From a virus: a stretch of DNA of 29,310 nucleotides. Below are positions 20,196 through 27,999 of this stretch, piece by piece. The DNA lies in IMG/VR virus record IMGVR_UViG_3300007735_000581, positions 1 to 29,310 of that record; one strand, given 5' to 3'. The position numbers and the translations under genes were made by a program. Under the pieces are notes generated by a model. It searched no databases. It saw only the letters and a program-made list of their open reading frames with translations, and was not told the DNA's origin. Position 1 is the stretch's first letter. Every line of letters begins with the position of its first letter.

Positions 20196-21121
20196 CCACT
20201 TCAGGAACCGCAGCGTTTAATCTTGACCTCAACGAGTTGGTTGAGGAAGCGTTTGAACGCGCCGGTTCGGAGTTGCGTACGGGCTACGACTTGCGTACAG
20301 CCCGTCGTTCATTGAATTTGATGTTTGCTGATTGGGCAAACCGTGGTGTCAACATGTGGACGTTTGAGCAGGGTACGATTAACCTGACTCCGGGTCTGAA
20401 CACCTACGCACTGCCCGTAGATACAGTGGATCTACTTGAGCATGTGATTCGCACGGGCGCGGGTAGCTCATCCACGCAGGCTGATCTGACCATCACGCGT
20501 ATCAGTGTTTCTACTTACGCCACGATCCCCAACAAACTGCAACAAGCCCGTCCAATTCAGGTGTGGTATCAGCGTTTGGATGGCCAGACTTCGTCCATTG
20601 GCACCACACTTAATGGCGGGATTACAGCCACGGCAACCACGATTACGTTGACTTCCACTGCGGGCTTGCCTGCTACTGGGTTTTTGTTGATTGAAAACGA
20701 GACTATCCAGTACGGCTACATCTCTGGCAACGTACTTAACAACTGCTTCCGTGGTCAGAATGGCACAACCGCCACAGCGCACTCAACCGCCGCCTCTGTT
20801 TACGTACAAAACTTGCCCTCTGTAACTGTCTGGCCGACCCCAGACAACAGCACAACGTATCAGTTTGTTTACTGGCGCATGCGCCGTATTGATGATGCTG
20901 GTGGCGGTATACGCACGATGGATGTGCCTTTTCGCTTCCTGCCTTGTATGGTGGCAGGTTTGGCTTATTACTTGGCTCTTAAGATTGAAGGGGGCGCTGA
21001 GCGCTTACCCGTCTTGAAACAACAGTACGATGAAGCTTGGCAGTTGGCGGCTGATGAAGATCGTGAAAAGGCTTCGGTTCGTTTTGTTCCGAGGCAAATG
21101 TTTATTGGTAGCGGTACGTAA
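20192..21121 (+). CDS. Neck/head-tail adaptor protein with inserted beta domain
   Basis: A 309-residue protein. The helical N-terminus (LDLNELVEEAFERAGSELRT, ARRSLNLMFADWANRGVNMW) and the C-terminal helices (GLAYYLALKIEGGAERLPVL, QQYDEAWQLAADEDREKASV) match the phage adaptor family that closes the portal (P22 gp4-like connectors, pattern only). Between them residues about 136-206 form an inserted beta domain (GITATATTITLTSTAGLPAT ... CFRGQNGTTATAH), similar to small beta modules in many virion proteins. It would attach the tail to the filled head. It starts by ATGA overlap, and the next gene begins immediately after its stop. Confidence 0.8.
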   Translation: MTTSGTAAFNLDLNELVEEAFERAGSELRTGYDLRTARRSLNLMFADWANRGVNMWTFEQGTINLTPGLNTYALPVDTVDLLEHVIRTGAGSSSTQADLTITRISVSTYATIPNKLQQARPIQVWYQRLDGQTSSIGTTLNGGITATATTITLTSTAGLPATGFLLIENETIQYGYISGNVLNNCFRGQNGTTATAHSTAASVYVQNLPSVTVWPTPDNSTTYQFVYWRMRRIDDAGGGIRTMDVPFRFLPCMVAGLAYYLALKIEGGAERLPVLKQQYDEAWQLAADEDREKASVRFVPRQMFIGSGT

Positions 21122-21511
21122 ATGGGCAATAGGTTTGCTTCTGGTAAGAACAGTATCGCTATGTGCGATAGATGTGGCCAACAGTTCAAATTAACGGCAC
21201 TGCGTAAAGAGATACAGAAAACTAAGATTTACAATCTGCTTGTGTGCGGTGCGTGTTGGGATCCAGATCAGCCGCAGTTATTGTTGGGTATGTACCCAGT
21301 TGATGATCCGCAGGCGGTGCGTAACCCACGCAAGGACACAACGTACGTGACGGCAGGGGTTAGTGCTACTGGCAGTTTGACTGGCGGTTCACGAGATTTG
21401 CAGTGGGGCTGGAACCCAGTTGGTGGGGCCAGTAATTTTGATGCGGCGTTGACCCCAAACTACTTGGTGGCAACGACATTTGTTGGTACAGTTACGGTAA
21501 CAGTTACATAG
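21122..21511 (+). CDS. Zinc-ribbon neck-region protein (129 aa)
   Basis: A 129-residue protein. Its first half carries a four-Cys zinc ribbon: CDRC at residues 15-18 and CGAC at 42-45. It continues with DPDQPQLLLGMYPVDDPQAV, a pattern I recall in phage proteins encoded between neck genes. The C-terminal third is Gly/Thr/Ala-rich and beta-like. It has no spacer from the upstream neck gene. The zinc ribbon probably stabilises a small virion or assembly protein. Confidence 0.77.
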   Translation: MGNRFASGKNSIAMCDRCGQQFKLTALRKEIQKTKIYNLLVCGACWDPDQPQLLLGMYPVDDPQAVRNPRKDTTYVTAGVSATGSLTGGSRDLQWGWNPVGGASNFDAALTPNYLVATTFVGTVTVTVT

Positions 21512-21520
21512 GAGTCTAAT

Positions 21521-21700
21521 ATGGACAAGAAAGATTTAGCCCAAGACAAGAAGATGATTAAATCTGCTGTCGGCAAGCACGAGAAAAATATGCACCCCGG
21601 TAAGCCAATGACTAAGCTCAAAAAGGGTGGCCCTACAACCGATGATCGTATGCGTTTGGGACGTAACCTGTCTCGCGCTAAAAACCAAACCACAGGTTAA
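21521..21700 (+). CDS. Very small basic phage protein (59 aa)
   Basis: A 59-residue gene: MDKKDLAQDKKMIKSAVGKH at the start, then KLKKGGPTTDDRMRLGRNLS and RAKNQTTG at the end. AGGAG lies six bases before the ATG. Strong Lys/Arg content, the conserved look of GGPTTDDRM, and its position between other small basic neck-region genes support it. Longer frames over this stretch (including one on the plus strand from 21627) are shadows. The role is unknown. Possibilities include an internal head protein or a regulator of packaging. Confidence 0.75.
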   Translation: MDKKDLAQDKKMIKSAVGKHEKNMHPGKPMTKLKKGGPTTDDRMRLGRNLSRAKNQTTG

Positions 21701-21704
21701 TATC

Positions 21705-21950
21705 ATGGCCAAGATTAACAATCTACCCGCTTCTGCATACGCCAAGCCCCACACAATGAGTGGTAAGCCTGTAGGTATATCTGAGAACCCCGGCACTCCT
21801 CCAAACCGCAGCAAGCTTGACAACTTTGATGTAAGCGTTGGTAACATCAGCAAATCTGCTGGTAACGAACCTACTAAGACGTCCGGTATTAAGATGCGTG
21901 GTACAGGCGCAGCTACTAAAGGCTTGATGTCTAGAGGCCCAATGGCATGA
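21705..21950 (+). CDS. Small basic phage protein (81 aa, ATKG...RGPMA end)
   Basis: I take the ATG at 21705 (MAKINNLPASAYAKPHTMSG), four bases after the previous stop; the longer frame to 21627 overlaps the preceding gene. The protein is polar, Lys/Gly/Asn-rich and probably unstructured. It ends in KMRGTGAATKGLMSRGPMA, which echoes the G-x-A-T-K-G part of the tags at 18606-18647 and 19172-19210. It overlaps the adaptor gene by ATGA. Its function is unknown; it belongs to the same cluster of tiny basic proteins. Confidence 0.72.
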   Translation: MAKINNLPASAYAKPHTMSGKPVGISENPGTPPNRSKLDNFDVSVGNISKSAGNEPTKTSGIKMRGTGAATKGLMSRGPMA

Positions 21951-22618
21951 ATTACACGCAACTCAGCAACGCGATCCAAGCGTACACGGAAAACACGGAA
22001 GCAGATTTCGTGGCTAATATCCCTGTGTTCGTTACGCAGGCTGAGCAGCGTATTTATAACTCGGTTCAGTTCCCGTCTATTCGTAAGAACGTGACGGGTG
22101 TGACCACGGTAAACAACAAGTATTTGCAGTGCCCGTTGGATTTCTTGGCGGTTTACTCTATGGCGGTCATTGACGCCAGCGGCAACTACGAGTATTTGCT
22201 GAACAAAGACGTCAACTTTATTCGCCAAGCATACCCCCAGCCAACAGACACGGCTATTCCAAAATACTACGCTCTGTTTGGCCCTGCTGTATCGGGCGTC
22301 ACTATTTCAGATGAACTGTCTTTTATTCTTGGCCCTACGCCAGATTCATCGTACAGCGTAGAGTTGCATTATTACTATTACCCTGAGTCAATCACGGTTG
22401 CGGCAGACGGTCAAACATGGCTGGGCGATAACTTTGACTCTGTGCTTTTGTACGGCTCGTTGGTTGAGGCTTATACCTACATGAAGGGTGAGCCAGATAT
22501 GATGACTTTGTACAACCAGAAGTTTATGGAAGCTTTGGCACTTGCAAAACGTTTGGGCGATGGTATGGAGCGTCAAGACGCTTATCGTTCTGGTCAGTTC
22601 CGTCAGAAGGTAACTTGA
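21947..22618 (+). CDS. Phage adaptor/head-completion protein (223 aa)
   Basis: A 223-residue protein: MNYTQLSNAIQAYTENTEAD, then FVTQAEQRIYNSVQFPSIRK, with a beta core (VTGVTTVNNKYLQCPLDFLA) and helical end (LLYGSLVEAYTYMKGEPDMM ... LALAKRLGD). This pattern matches the short phage adaptor family that joins head and tail (recalled by pattern). It is the second neck component with the gene at 20192. It starts by ATGA overlap and ends one base before the next gene. Confidence 0.82.
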   Translation: MNYTQLSNAIQAYTENTEADFVANIPVFVTQAEQRIYNSVQFPSIRKNVTGVTTVNNKYLQCPLDFLAVYSMAVIDASGNYEYLLNKDVNFIRQAYPQPTDTAIPKYYALFGPAVSGVTISDELSFILGPTPDSSYSVELHYYYYPESITVAADGQTWLGDNFDSVLLYGSLVEAYTYMKGEPDMMTLYNQKFMEALALAKRLGDGMERQDAYRSGQFRQKVT

Positions 22619-22619
22619 T

Positions 22620-23039
22620 ATGTCGATTATCCAGACCCAGACCACCAGCTTTAAGGCGCAGTTGTACCAAGGTATTCATGACCTGACGACTGACGTGATT
22701 AAGATTGCTTTGTACACGGCTAATGCTAATCTGAACGAAGATACAACTGTATATAGCACGACCAATGAAGTGCCCGCTACAGGTACATATTCTCTTGGTG
22801 GGGCGCAATTGACCCCAATCACAGTCAGCACTTCTGGATACACAGCCTATGTGGGCTTCCCAAACATCTCATGGACAGGCGCGATCACAGCAAGGTGCGC
22901 GTTAATCTATAACGAGACTCAAGGCAATAAGTCCGTTGCTGTTTTAGACTTTGGGTCTGACAAGACTTCTACAACCACGTTTACCATCACCATGCCGACC
23001 AACGGCCCCACCACTTCGTTAATTCGTTCTTCTAACTAG
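22620..23039 (+). CDS. Probable tail/neck structural protein (139 aa)
   Basis: A 139-residue beta-rich protein. It has IKIALYTANANLNEDTTVYS followed by TTNEVPATGTYSLGGAQL, a motif I recall in structural proteins encoded beside tail genes of several aquatic phages. A second part (ISWTGAITARCALIYNETQG, VAVLDFGSD) is a run of strands. It has no Trp-rich boxes, membrane segment or signal. It could be a tail or collar component. It is placed one base from the adaptor gene and has a good start context. Confidence 0.7.
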   Translation: MSIIQTQTTSFKAQLYQGIHDLTTDVIKIALYTANANLNEDTTVYSTTNEVPATGTYSLGGAQLTPITVSTSGYTAYVGFPNISWTGAITARCALIYNETQGNKSVAVLDFGSDKTSTTTFTITMPTNGPTTSLIRSSN

Positions 23040-23047
23040 GAGTTACC

Positions 23048-23626
23048 ATGTCTTTTGATAAAATTTCAGCCGCAGATAAGTGCGAAGCATCTTGCAGCTA
23101 CAACACAACCCCCTCCGACACGGCAACTATTGAAGGCCACTACGTCGCTGTTTGCTATGACAAAGATGGCAACGTGAAGTGGGAAGACGCCATTGAGAAC
23201 TTGGTCACAACTGTGGGCAAGAACCTGACGCTGGACACCATCCTTGGTAACTCAGCCGCTGGCGCAGTTGTGATGGGACTTAAAGGTACTGGCGCAGCCG
23301 CTATTACCGATACACAGCCAACGCATCCAACATGGAATGAAGTGGGTTTGGCCAACGCGCCTACATATTCTGGCAATCGCAAAACTCCAGTATTTAGTGC
23401 TGCTGCTTTTGTATCCGGCACAACTTGCACAAAGTCAACTTCTTCCGCTTCCTCGTTCTCTATTACCTCATCAGGTACTGTGGCGGGATGCTTCATTAAC
23501 ATTGGCGGCTCTGCAACAATTGACAACACCACAGGCACTTTGTTCTCTGCTGGTGACTTTAGTAGCTCTAAAGCAGTTGTTTCAGGTGACACAATCGCAG
23601 TTTCGTACTCCTGCTCACTGACGTAA
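23048..23626 (+). CDS. Probable tail structural protein (192 aa)
   Basis: A 192-residue beta-rich protein with AGGAGTTACC before the ATG. It has a conserved-looking core NLVTTVGKNLTLDTILGNSA, then VVMGLKGTGA and PTWNEVGLANAPTYSGNRKT. The end is Ser/Thr-rich with LFSAGDFSSSKAVVSGDTIA. I recall the core from phage tail-associated proteins. Four Cys residues in the first half and end (11, 15, 37 and later) are unusual for its neighbours. It could be part of the tail tip or fibre base. It precedes the fibre gene by one base. Confidence 0.68.
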   Translation: MSFDKISAADKCEASCSYNTTPSDTATIEGHYVAVCYDKDGNVKWEDAIENLVTTVGKNLTLDTILGNSAAGAVVMGLKGTGAAAITDTQPTHPTWNEVGLANAPTYSGNRKTPVFSAAAFVSGTTCTKSTSSASSFSITSSGTVAGCFINIGGSATIDNTTGTLFSAGDFSSSKAVVSGDTIAVSYSCSLT

Positions 23627-23627
23627 A

Positions 23628-24443
23628 ATGGCTTACGCATGGGGCGACGGCGCTTGGGGTGATGCTGGCTGGGGCGGTATAACTGCCTTTACCGATAGCG
23701 TTTCCGAGTCCGTTGCCACAGCTACATCTGAAGAACCAAATGCCATATTTCCTGTCAGCGTCGCGGAGTCGATTACTTCAGTCAGCGCTTGGGGTGAGGG
23801 GGCTTGGGGGGATTTAAGTTGGGGCGGGATTGGCTCAATATCTGATTCTCAGACAGTTGAAGCCGGTTTTGCGTTTACGGTTGCCGAGAATGTTGCCATT
23901 AGTGAGACTAATGAAGCGATTACAAGTTATACGGCGAATGTAACGGATACGTCAGCCACGAGTACGGTAGAGGCGGTTGCAGCAACTTTTGCCCAGTCAG
24001 TTAGTGAATCGGCAACTACGGCAACAAGCGAAACTGTAGCGGCGACACTTGCTGGAACTGTAGATGAGTCAGCGGCTACCTCGACAGATCAAATAGTTGG
24101 AACGTACTTTAACGCAGATGTGGATGAGACTACAGTAACCTCTACGTCAGAGACAGCGGCAACAGATTACTTTGGGCTTGTTGTAAATGAGACAACGGCA
24201 ACCTCGACAGTTGAGACAGGCGCAGCAACGTTTGCCAAGTTTTTGGACGAACTTATTGGGGCGGCTACATCTTCGGAATCAGCGGCCACAACTTATAGGC
24301 CAACTGTGACGGAGACAGCGGCTATTACTTCGAGTGAATCGGTAAGAAAAACTTGGGAAATAATAGATGACACGCAGAACGCAAACTGGCAAAATATCAG
24401 CAACACGCAAACGGCAGGTTGGACTGCTATTGCAACGACTTAG
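23628..24443 (+). CDS. Tail-fibre-like protein with WG boxes and 20-residue repeats
   Basis: A 271-residue Thr/Ala/Ser-rich protein. Two Trp/Gly boxes, WGDGAWGDAGWGG (residues 5-17) and WGEGAWGDLSWGG (55-67), recur as in fibre proteins of aquatic phages. From residue 25 an exact 20-residue period is visible: the short word V-(S/D/A/T)-E-(S/T) starts at 25, 45, 85, 105, 125, 145, 165, then 186, 206 and 227, each followed by T-x-T-S-E. The C-terminus WEIIDDTQNANWQNISNTQT is of the type that binds a partner fibre. This suits a trimeric or elongated fibre shaft. It is not similar to the fibre at 24454 by eye. Confidence 0.72.
   Translation: MAYAWGDGAWGDAGWGGITAFTDSVSESVATATSEEPNAIFPVSVAESITSVSAWGEGAWGDLSWGGIGSISDSQTVEAGFAFTVAENVAISETNEAITSYTANVTDTSATSTVEAVAATFAQSVSESATTATSETVAATLAGTVDESAATSTDQIVGTYFNADVDETTVTSTSETAATDYFGLVVNETTATSTVETGAATFAKFLDELIGAATSSESAATTYRPTVTETAAITSSESVRKTWEIIDDTQNANWQNISNTQTAGWTAIATT
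23700..24320 (+). repeat. Degenerate 60-base tandem repeat inside the fibre gene
   Basis: The 20-residue units of the fibre protein correspond to 60-base tandem units (about 10), divergent at the base level. The unit spacing shifts to 61-63 bases in the last three, where one extra residue is present. Recombination between units could change the length of the fibre. Confidence 0.6.
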
Positions 24444-24453
24444 GAGCATTTAA

Positions 24454-25347
24454 ATGGCCGCAACGACAACTCTTTTGGGTTTAGTTACCCCCACACAGGG
24501 AACACTCTCGGGTACGTGGGGTGATACAGTCAACTACGGTATTTCCGACTACGTGGACATTTCCATCGCGGGCACACTATCTTTTGCAGGTGACGGCGCT
24601 ATTACGTTGGCAAACACCACAGGTAGCGCATCAGGAAACAACATTGGGTCAACTACAGCCCAGTACATGGTGATTCGCATCACCGGCACGCAGACTGTTA
24701 CCAAAGTCATTACAGGCCCCAGCTACAGCAAACTGTACATGGTGGATCACGCAGGTGCTACCAGCGCAGTAACATTCAAAGCCGCCGGTCAATCCGGTGT
24801 TTCCGTTGCTGTGGGCGAGAAGTGTTTTGTTTATTACAACGGCACAGACTACATAAAGATTGCTTCTAGTGTTACCAGCGCATCAAGTATTACAGGTACT
24901 GTTGCCCCGGCCAACGGCGGCACGGGCGTAGCAAACAACGCGGCCAGCACACTGACAATTTCAGGCAATTTCCCAACAACACTTACTGTTGGCGCATCTA
25001 CAAGCGTCACTTTGCCAGCATCTGGCTCGTTAGGCTATCTAAACATTCCTCAGTCTGGCGCGGCTAAGACCACTAGCTACACCCTTGCCGTAGGGGACAT
25101 TGGTGAATTTATTCAAGTAGGCGCTAGTGGGTCAATCGTAGTTCCTGATGCTACTTTCTCTGCTGGCGATGCTGTTGTGATTTTTAATAACACTTCAGGC
25201 GCAATTACACTGACCATGTCAATTACTACGGCATATATTGGCGGTACGGATGCTGATAAAGCTACAATTTCGTTGGCAACACGCGGCATTTGCAACGTGT
25301 TGTTTATTTCTGGTACTGTTTGTGTTGTCACAGGAAACGTAACATGA
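24454..25347 (+). CDS. Tail fibre protein (297 aa)
   Basis: A 297-residue Thr/Gly/Ala-rich, beta-helix-like protein. The start (MAATTTLLGLVTPTQGTLSG and TWGDTVNYGISDYVD) is typical of the baseplate or tail-attachment end of phage fibres. A central NGGTGVANNAAS (residues about 154-165) is a frequent fibre repeat word. The C-terminal half (SYTLAVGDIGEFIQVGASGS ... AVVIFNNTSGAITLT) is a beta-rich tip. It has AGGAGCATTTAA before its ATG and ends overlapping the adhesin gene (ATGA), so it probably forms the shaft that carries the adhesin. Confidence 0.82.
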   Translation: MAATTTLLGLVTPTQGTLSGTWGDTVNYGISDYVDISIAGTLSFAGDGAITLANTTGSASGNNIGSTTAQYMVIRITGTQTVTKVITGPSYSKLYMVDHAGATSAVTFKAAGQSGVSVAVGEKCFVYYNGTDYIKIASSVTSASSITGTVAPANGGTGVANNAASTLTISGNFPTTLTVGASTSVTLPASGSLGYLNIPQSGAAKTTSYTLAVGDIGEFIQVGASGSIVVPDATFSAGDAVVIFNNTSGAITLTMSITTAYIGGTDADKATISLATRGICNVLFISGTVCVVTGNVT

Positions 25348-26759
25348 GTGGAATCTTGATGATGGCTGTGGGGAACTCCTATGGGAGCGCCCCCGTAAAT
25401 ACTGTAGCTCCGGCAGTCACAGGCACAGCTACATTTGGTTCCACGCTTACAACCACAAACGGAACGTGGACAGGCGCACCAGCACCGACATTCACTTACC
25501 AATGGTTTAGAAGTCCAAGTACATCTATTAGTGGCGCAACTTCTTCAACGTACGTGCTTGTTGCGGCAGATGTCGGGTTTGGCATTTTCTGTCAAGTAAC
25601 AGCTACCAACTCAGTTGCGCCCTCTGGTGTTACAGCTAACTCTAATACAACAGCAACAGTGGCGGCAGTGGTTCCCGGAGCGCCTACGATTGGTACTGCC
25701 ACTATTTCAGGTGTGGTTGCATCTGTGCCGTTTACCGCACCGGCAAGTGATGGCGGGTCTACGATTACGTCGTATACAGCTACATCAACGCCCGGAGGAA
25801 TTACAGGTACATTGAGCCAAGCAGGTTCAGGCACTGTTACTGTTAGCGGTTTGACGGGCGGTACATCCTATACGTTTAAAGTCAAGGCAACTAACGCTAT
25901 TGGCACAGGGCCGGAAAGCGCCGCATCTAACAGCGTAACAGCGGCAGTTATTGGGCAGACAGCCTACACATCTTCTTCTGGTACTTTTACTTTTGTAGTC
26001 CCGTCTGGAGTAACTTCTATTTCTGTTGTTGCTGTTGGAGCAGGAAGCGTGGGCGGGTGCACCTCCGGCGGCGGCGGTGGCGGCGGTTCATTAGCGTATA
26101 AAAACAATATTTCCGTTACATCAGGTGCATCAATAACAGTCAAAGTTGGAGCGCCTCAATTTTTTCAACCATGTACTAATAGTCAAATTACCTCTTCTTC
26201 TGTTGTGTACGCTTTAGCAAGGGGTGCTTGTGGAAAAAATGGAGGAGTTAGATGCTCCAGTAGTTCCGATGGCGGCGGTAATGGTGGTACTGGAGCTTCT
26301 GGAACTCCTTGGGCTGGCGCTGGAGGCGCAGGGGGTTACGCTGGTAATGGCGGCAATGGTTCTGGATGTTGCGTAACTAACGGAAGTGCTGGTTCTGGCG
26401 GCGGTGGCGGTGGTGGTGGAACTAGGGGCGGTAATGGCAGAGTTGGCGGCGGTGGCGGCGGTGTTGGTTTGTTAGGCCAAGGTTCTAGCGGTGCTGGCGG
26501 TGTTTCATCACCTAATACTGGGGGAGTCACTAACAACACCAGCGGTCGCGGTGGTTCTGGCGGCGATCAAGGCGGTTGCTCAAATGTTTGTACGACTTGT
26601 TCATATGTGTACAACTACGCCGCCCCCGGTGGCCTGTACGGAGGTGGTGGTGGAAGATCACAATTTGGCTCTAATGGTTTTGGAGCGCGAGGTGCTGTCA
26701 GAATCATTTGGCCGGGCAACACCCGTAGCTTCCCATCAACTTGCACAGGCAATCTTTAA
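25344..26759 (+). CDS. Receptor-binding adhesin: Ig-like, FnIII-like and polyglycine domains
   Basis: I start at the ATG at 25344 (MSGILMMAVGNSYGSAPVNT), which overlaps the previous stop by four bases; the longer frame to 25290 begins in the upstream gene. The 471-residue protein has an Ig-like domain (residues about 17-108, with FTYQWFRS), an FnIII-like domain (about 110-205, ending TSYTFKVKATNAIGTGPESA), then a glycine-rich domain beginning FTFVVPSGVTSISVVAVGAG and filled with runs of 4-8 glycines to the end. The polyglycine segments resemble the T-even gp38 adhesin tip (known structure in S16). Cys residues cluster in the presumed variable loops. It should bind the host receptor. Confidence 0.83.
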   Translation: MSGILMMAVGNSYGSAPVNTVAPAVTGTATFGSTLTTTNGTWTGAPAPTFTYQWFRSPSTSISGATSSTYVLVAADVGFGIFCQVTATNSVAPSGVTANSNTTATVAAVVPGAPTIGTATISGVVASVPFTAPASDGGSTITSYTATSTPGGITGTLSQAGSGTVTVSGLTGGTSYTFKVKATNAIGTGPESAASNSVTAAVIGQTAYTSSSGTFTFVVPSGVTSISVVAVGAGSVGGCTSGGGGGGGSLAYKNNISVTSGASITVKVGAPQFFQPCTNSQITSSSVVYALARGACGKNGGVRCSSSSDGGGNGGTGASGTPWAGAGGAGGYAGNGGNGSGCCVTNGSAGSGGGGGGGGTRGGNGRVGGGGGGVGLLGQGSSGAGGVSSPNTGGVTNNTSGRGGSGGDQGGCSNVCTTCSYVYNYAAPGGLYGGGGGRSQFGSNGFGARGAVRIIWPGNTRSFPSTCTGNL

Positions 26760-26771
26760 TTAGGAGATAAC

Positions 26772-27257
26772 ATGAACCTTTATATTGAAACTGAAAACGG
26801 CGTAACCAAAAACCATCCGGCTTTTGAAGACAATCTTCTTCAAGCGTTTGGTTCAATCCCTGAACATTGGGAGCCGTTTATCCGTGTCGAGCGTCCTGTA
26901 CCCGGTGTTTATCAGGTTTTGGAAAGCCAAGAACCTACTTATGAAAAAATAGATGGTGTTTGGACTGATGTTTGGACGGTGCGTGAAATGACTACGGAAG
27001 AAAAAACTGCCAAACAGCAAACCATCCGTGATATGTTTGCAGCCCGTGATCAAGCAGAGAATTGGTCAGCTTGGACTTTGGATGAAGCTACTTGCGAAAT
27101 GGTTCCTCCAATCCCCCGCCCTGCTCCAGTTGAAGGTATAACCATGTTGTGGTGCGGCGCAGACAACAACTGGAAAGAGGCACCCGTCCGTCCCGTTGAC
27201 GGTAATCAATATAAGTTCGATTTCCTTGCTTGGCAGTGGGTTCAGGTTGTAAACTGA
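26772..27257 (+). CDS. Fibre-associated protein (161 aa), likely assembly helper
   Basis: A 161-residue protein with NHPAFEDNLLQAFGSIPEHW near the start and EPTYEKIDGVWTDVWTVREM in the middle. Its Trp/Glu/Pro-rich style and position directly after the adhesin fit the small proteins that follow fibre genes and help fibre trimerisation or attachment in many phages (T4 gp38, Tfa-like roles; family analogy only). AGGAGATAAC precedes the ATG. A helical segment TTEEKTAKQQTIRDMFAARD (about 75-94) could be the contact region. It might instead be a virion component. Confidence 0.65.
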   Translation: MNLYIETENGVTKNHPAFEDNLLQAFGSIPEHWEPFIRVERPVPGVYQVLESQEPTYEKIDGVWTDVWTVREMTTEEKTAKQQTIRDMFAARDQAENWSAWTLDEATCEMVPPIPRPAPVEGITMLWCGADNNWKEAPVRPVDGNQYKFDFLAWQWVQVVN

Positions 27258-27282
27258 TAGCCCAACCAACAAGGAGAGAACC

Positions 27283-27999
27283 ATGGCAAAGACCGCCACT
27301 AAGAAGTCAAAACAAAAAGTATGCAAAGCTGCTGAGTCAGTGGCTCAAGTTGTGCAAAACACACAGCTTCAAGTTGCGTACCATTTCCCCTGCCCAATCT
27401 ATTTGATTGAGCGTCCTGACTTTTTGGAGGTGGTTAACACTGTCTCTGAAGAAGTCTTAGAAGTCCAGCGTAAAGAGCGTGACTTAAATGAAATCTATCC
27501 TGTCTACATGACGGGCAATTACTTTGGCGACCCACGCATGGCAGGCTTCTCTGAGTTTGTCGGCGCAACTGCTTGGAACATTCTCAATGAGCAGGGCTAT
27601 GCCATGCAGGACAAAGCGGTGCAGTTCACAGAGATGTGGACACAAGAGCACCACAAGCATTCTGCAATGGACGCACACGTTCACGGGTTTGGTTCACAGA
27701 TAGTTGGCTTTTACTTCTTGGAAACACCAGAAGGTGGCTCTAACGTAGTGTTCCATGACCCCCGTGCGGCTAAAGTTCAAATTGATCTGCCCGAGCAAGA
27801 CATGAGCGCGGCAACGCCTGCAAGCAAAATGATTAACTTCACGCCCAAACCCGGCATGATGATCTTTGCCAATTCATGGTTGATGCACTCGTTTACACGC
27901 CATGCGGCTGACCTGCCAATTAAGTTTGTGCATTTCAATTTAACCGTGATTCAACAACCCCAAGCTTGTGCGTTGCCACCAGCCGCAGAAATTGTATGA
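27283..27999 (+). CDS. 2-oxoglutarate/Fe(II)-dependent oxygenase (Oxy_5-like)
   Basis: A 238-residue protein. The probable Fe site is H132 and H134 (HVHGF), D159 (VVFHDPR) and H202 (LMHSF), with K214 (PIKFVHFNLT) at the place of the 2-oxoglutarate-binding Arg/Lys. Strands such as GSQIVGFYFLETPEG (137-151) and PGMMIFANSWLMH (190-202) match the double-stranded beta-helix fold of phage 2OG oxygenases of the 'Oxy_5' group. The N-terminus is a lysine-rich extension. Phage members hydroxylate host or phage proteins, or small molecules; the substrate is unknown. AAGGAGAGAACC precedes the ATG. It sits between fibre genes and the small late module, and overlaps the next gene by ATGA. Confidence 0.82.
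   Translation: MAKTATKKSKQKVCKAAESVAQVVQNTQLQVAYHFPCPIYLIERPDFLEVVNTVSEEVLEVQRKERDLNEIYPVYMTGNYFGDPRMAGFSEFVGATAWNILNEQGYAMQDKAVQFTEMWTQEHHKHSAMDAHVHGFGSQIVGFYFLETPEGGSNVVFHDPRAAKVQIDLPEQDMSAATPASKMINFTPKPGMMIFANSWLMHSFTRHAADLPIKFVHFNLTVIQQPQACALPPAAEIV

Noticed and set aside
21536-22228. Long minus-strand frame (230 codons)
   Set aside because: Covers three plus-strand genes with good starts and overlaps; composition typical of antisense shadow.
26336-26539. Minus-strand proline-rich frame
   Set aside because: It is the antisense of the glycine-rich adhesin codons; the Pro-rich composition is a direct result of GGN codons.
25344-26759. Diversity-generating retroelement target
   Set aside because: No reverse transcriptase, template repeat or adenine-biased variation is visible in the window; glycine-rich adhesins vary by recombination in known phages.
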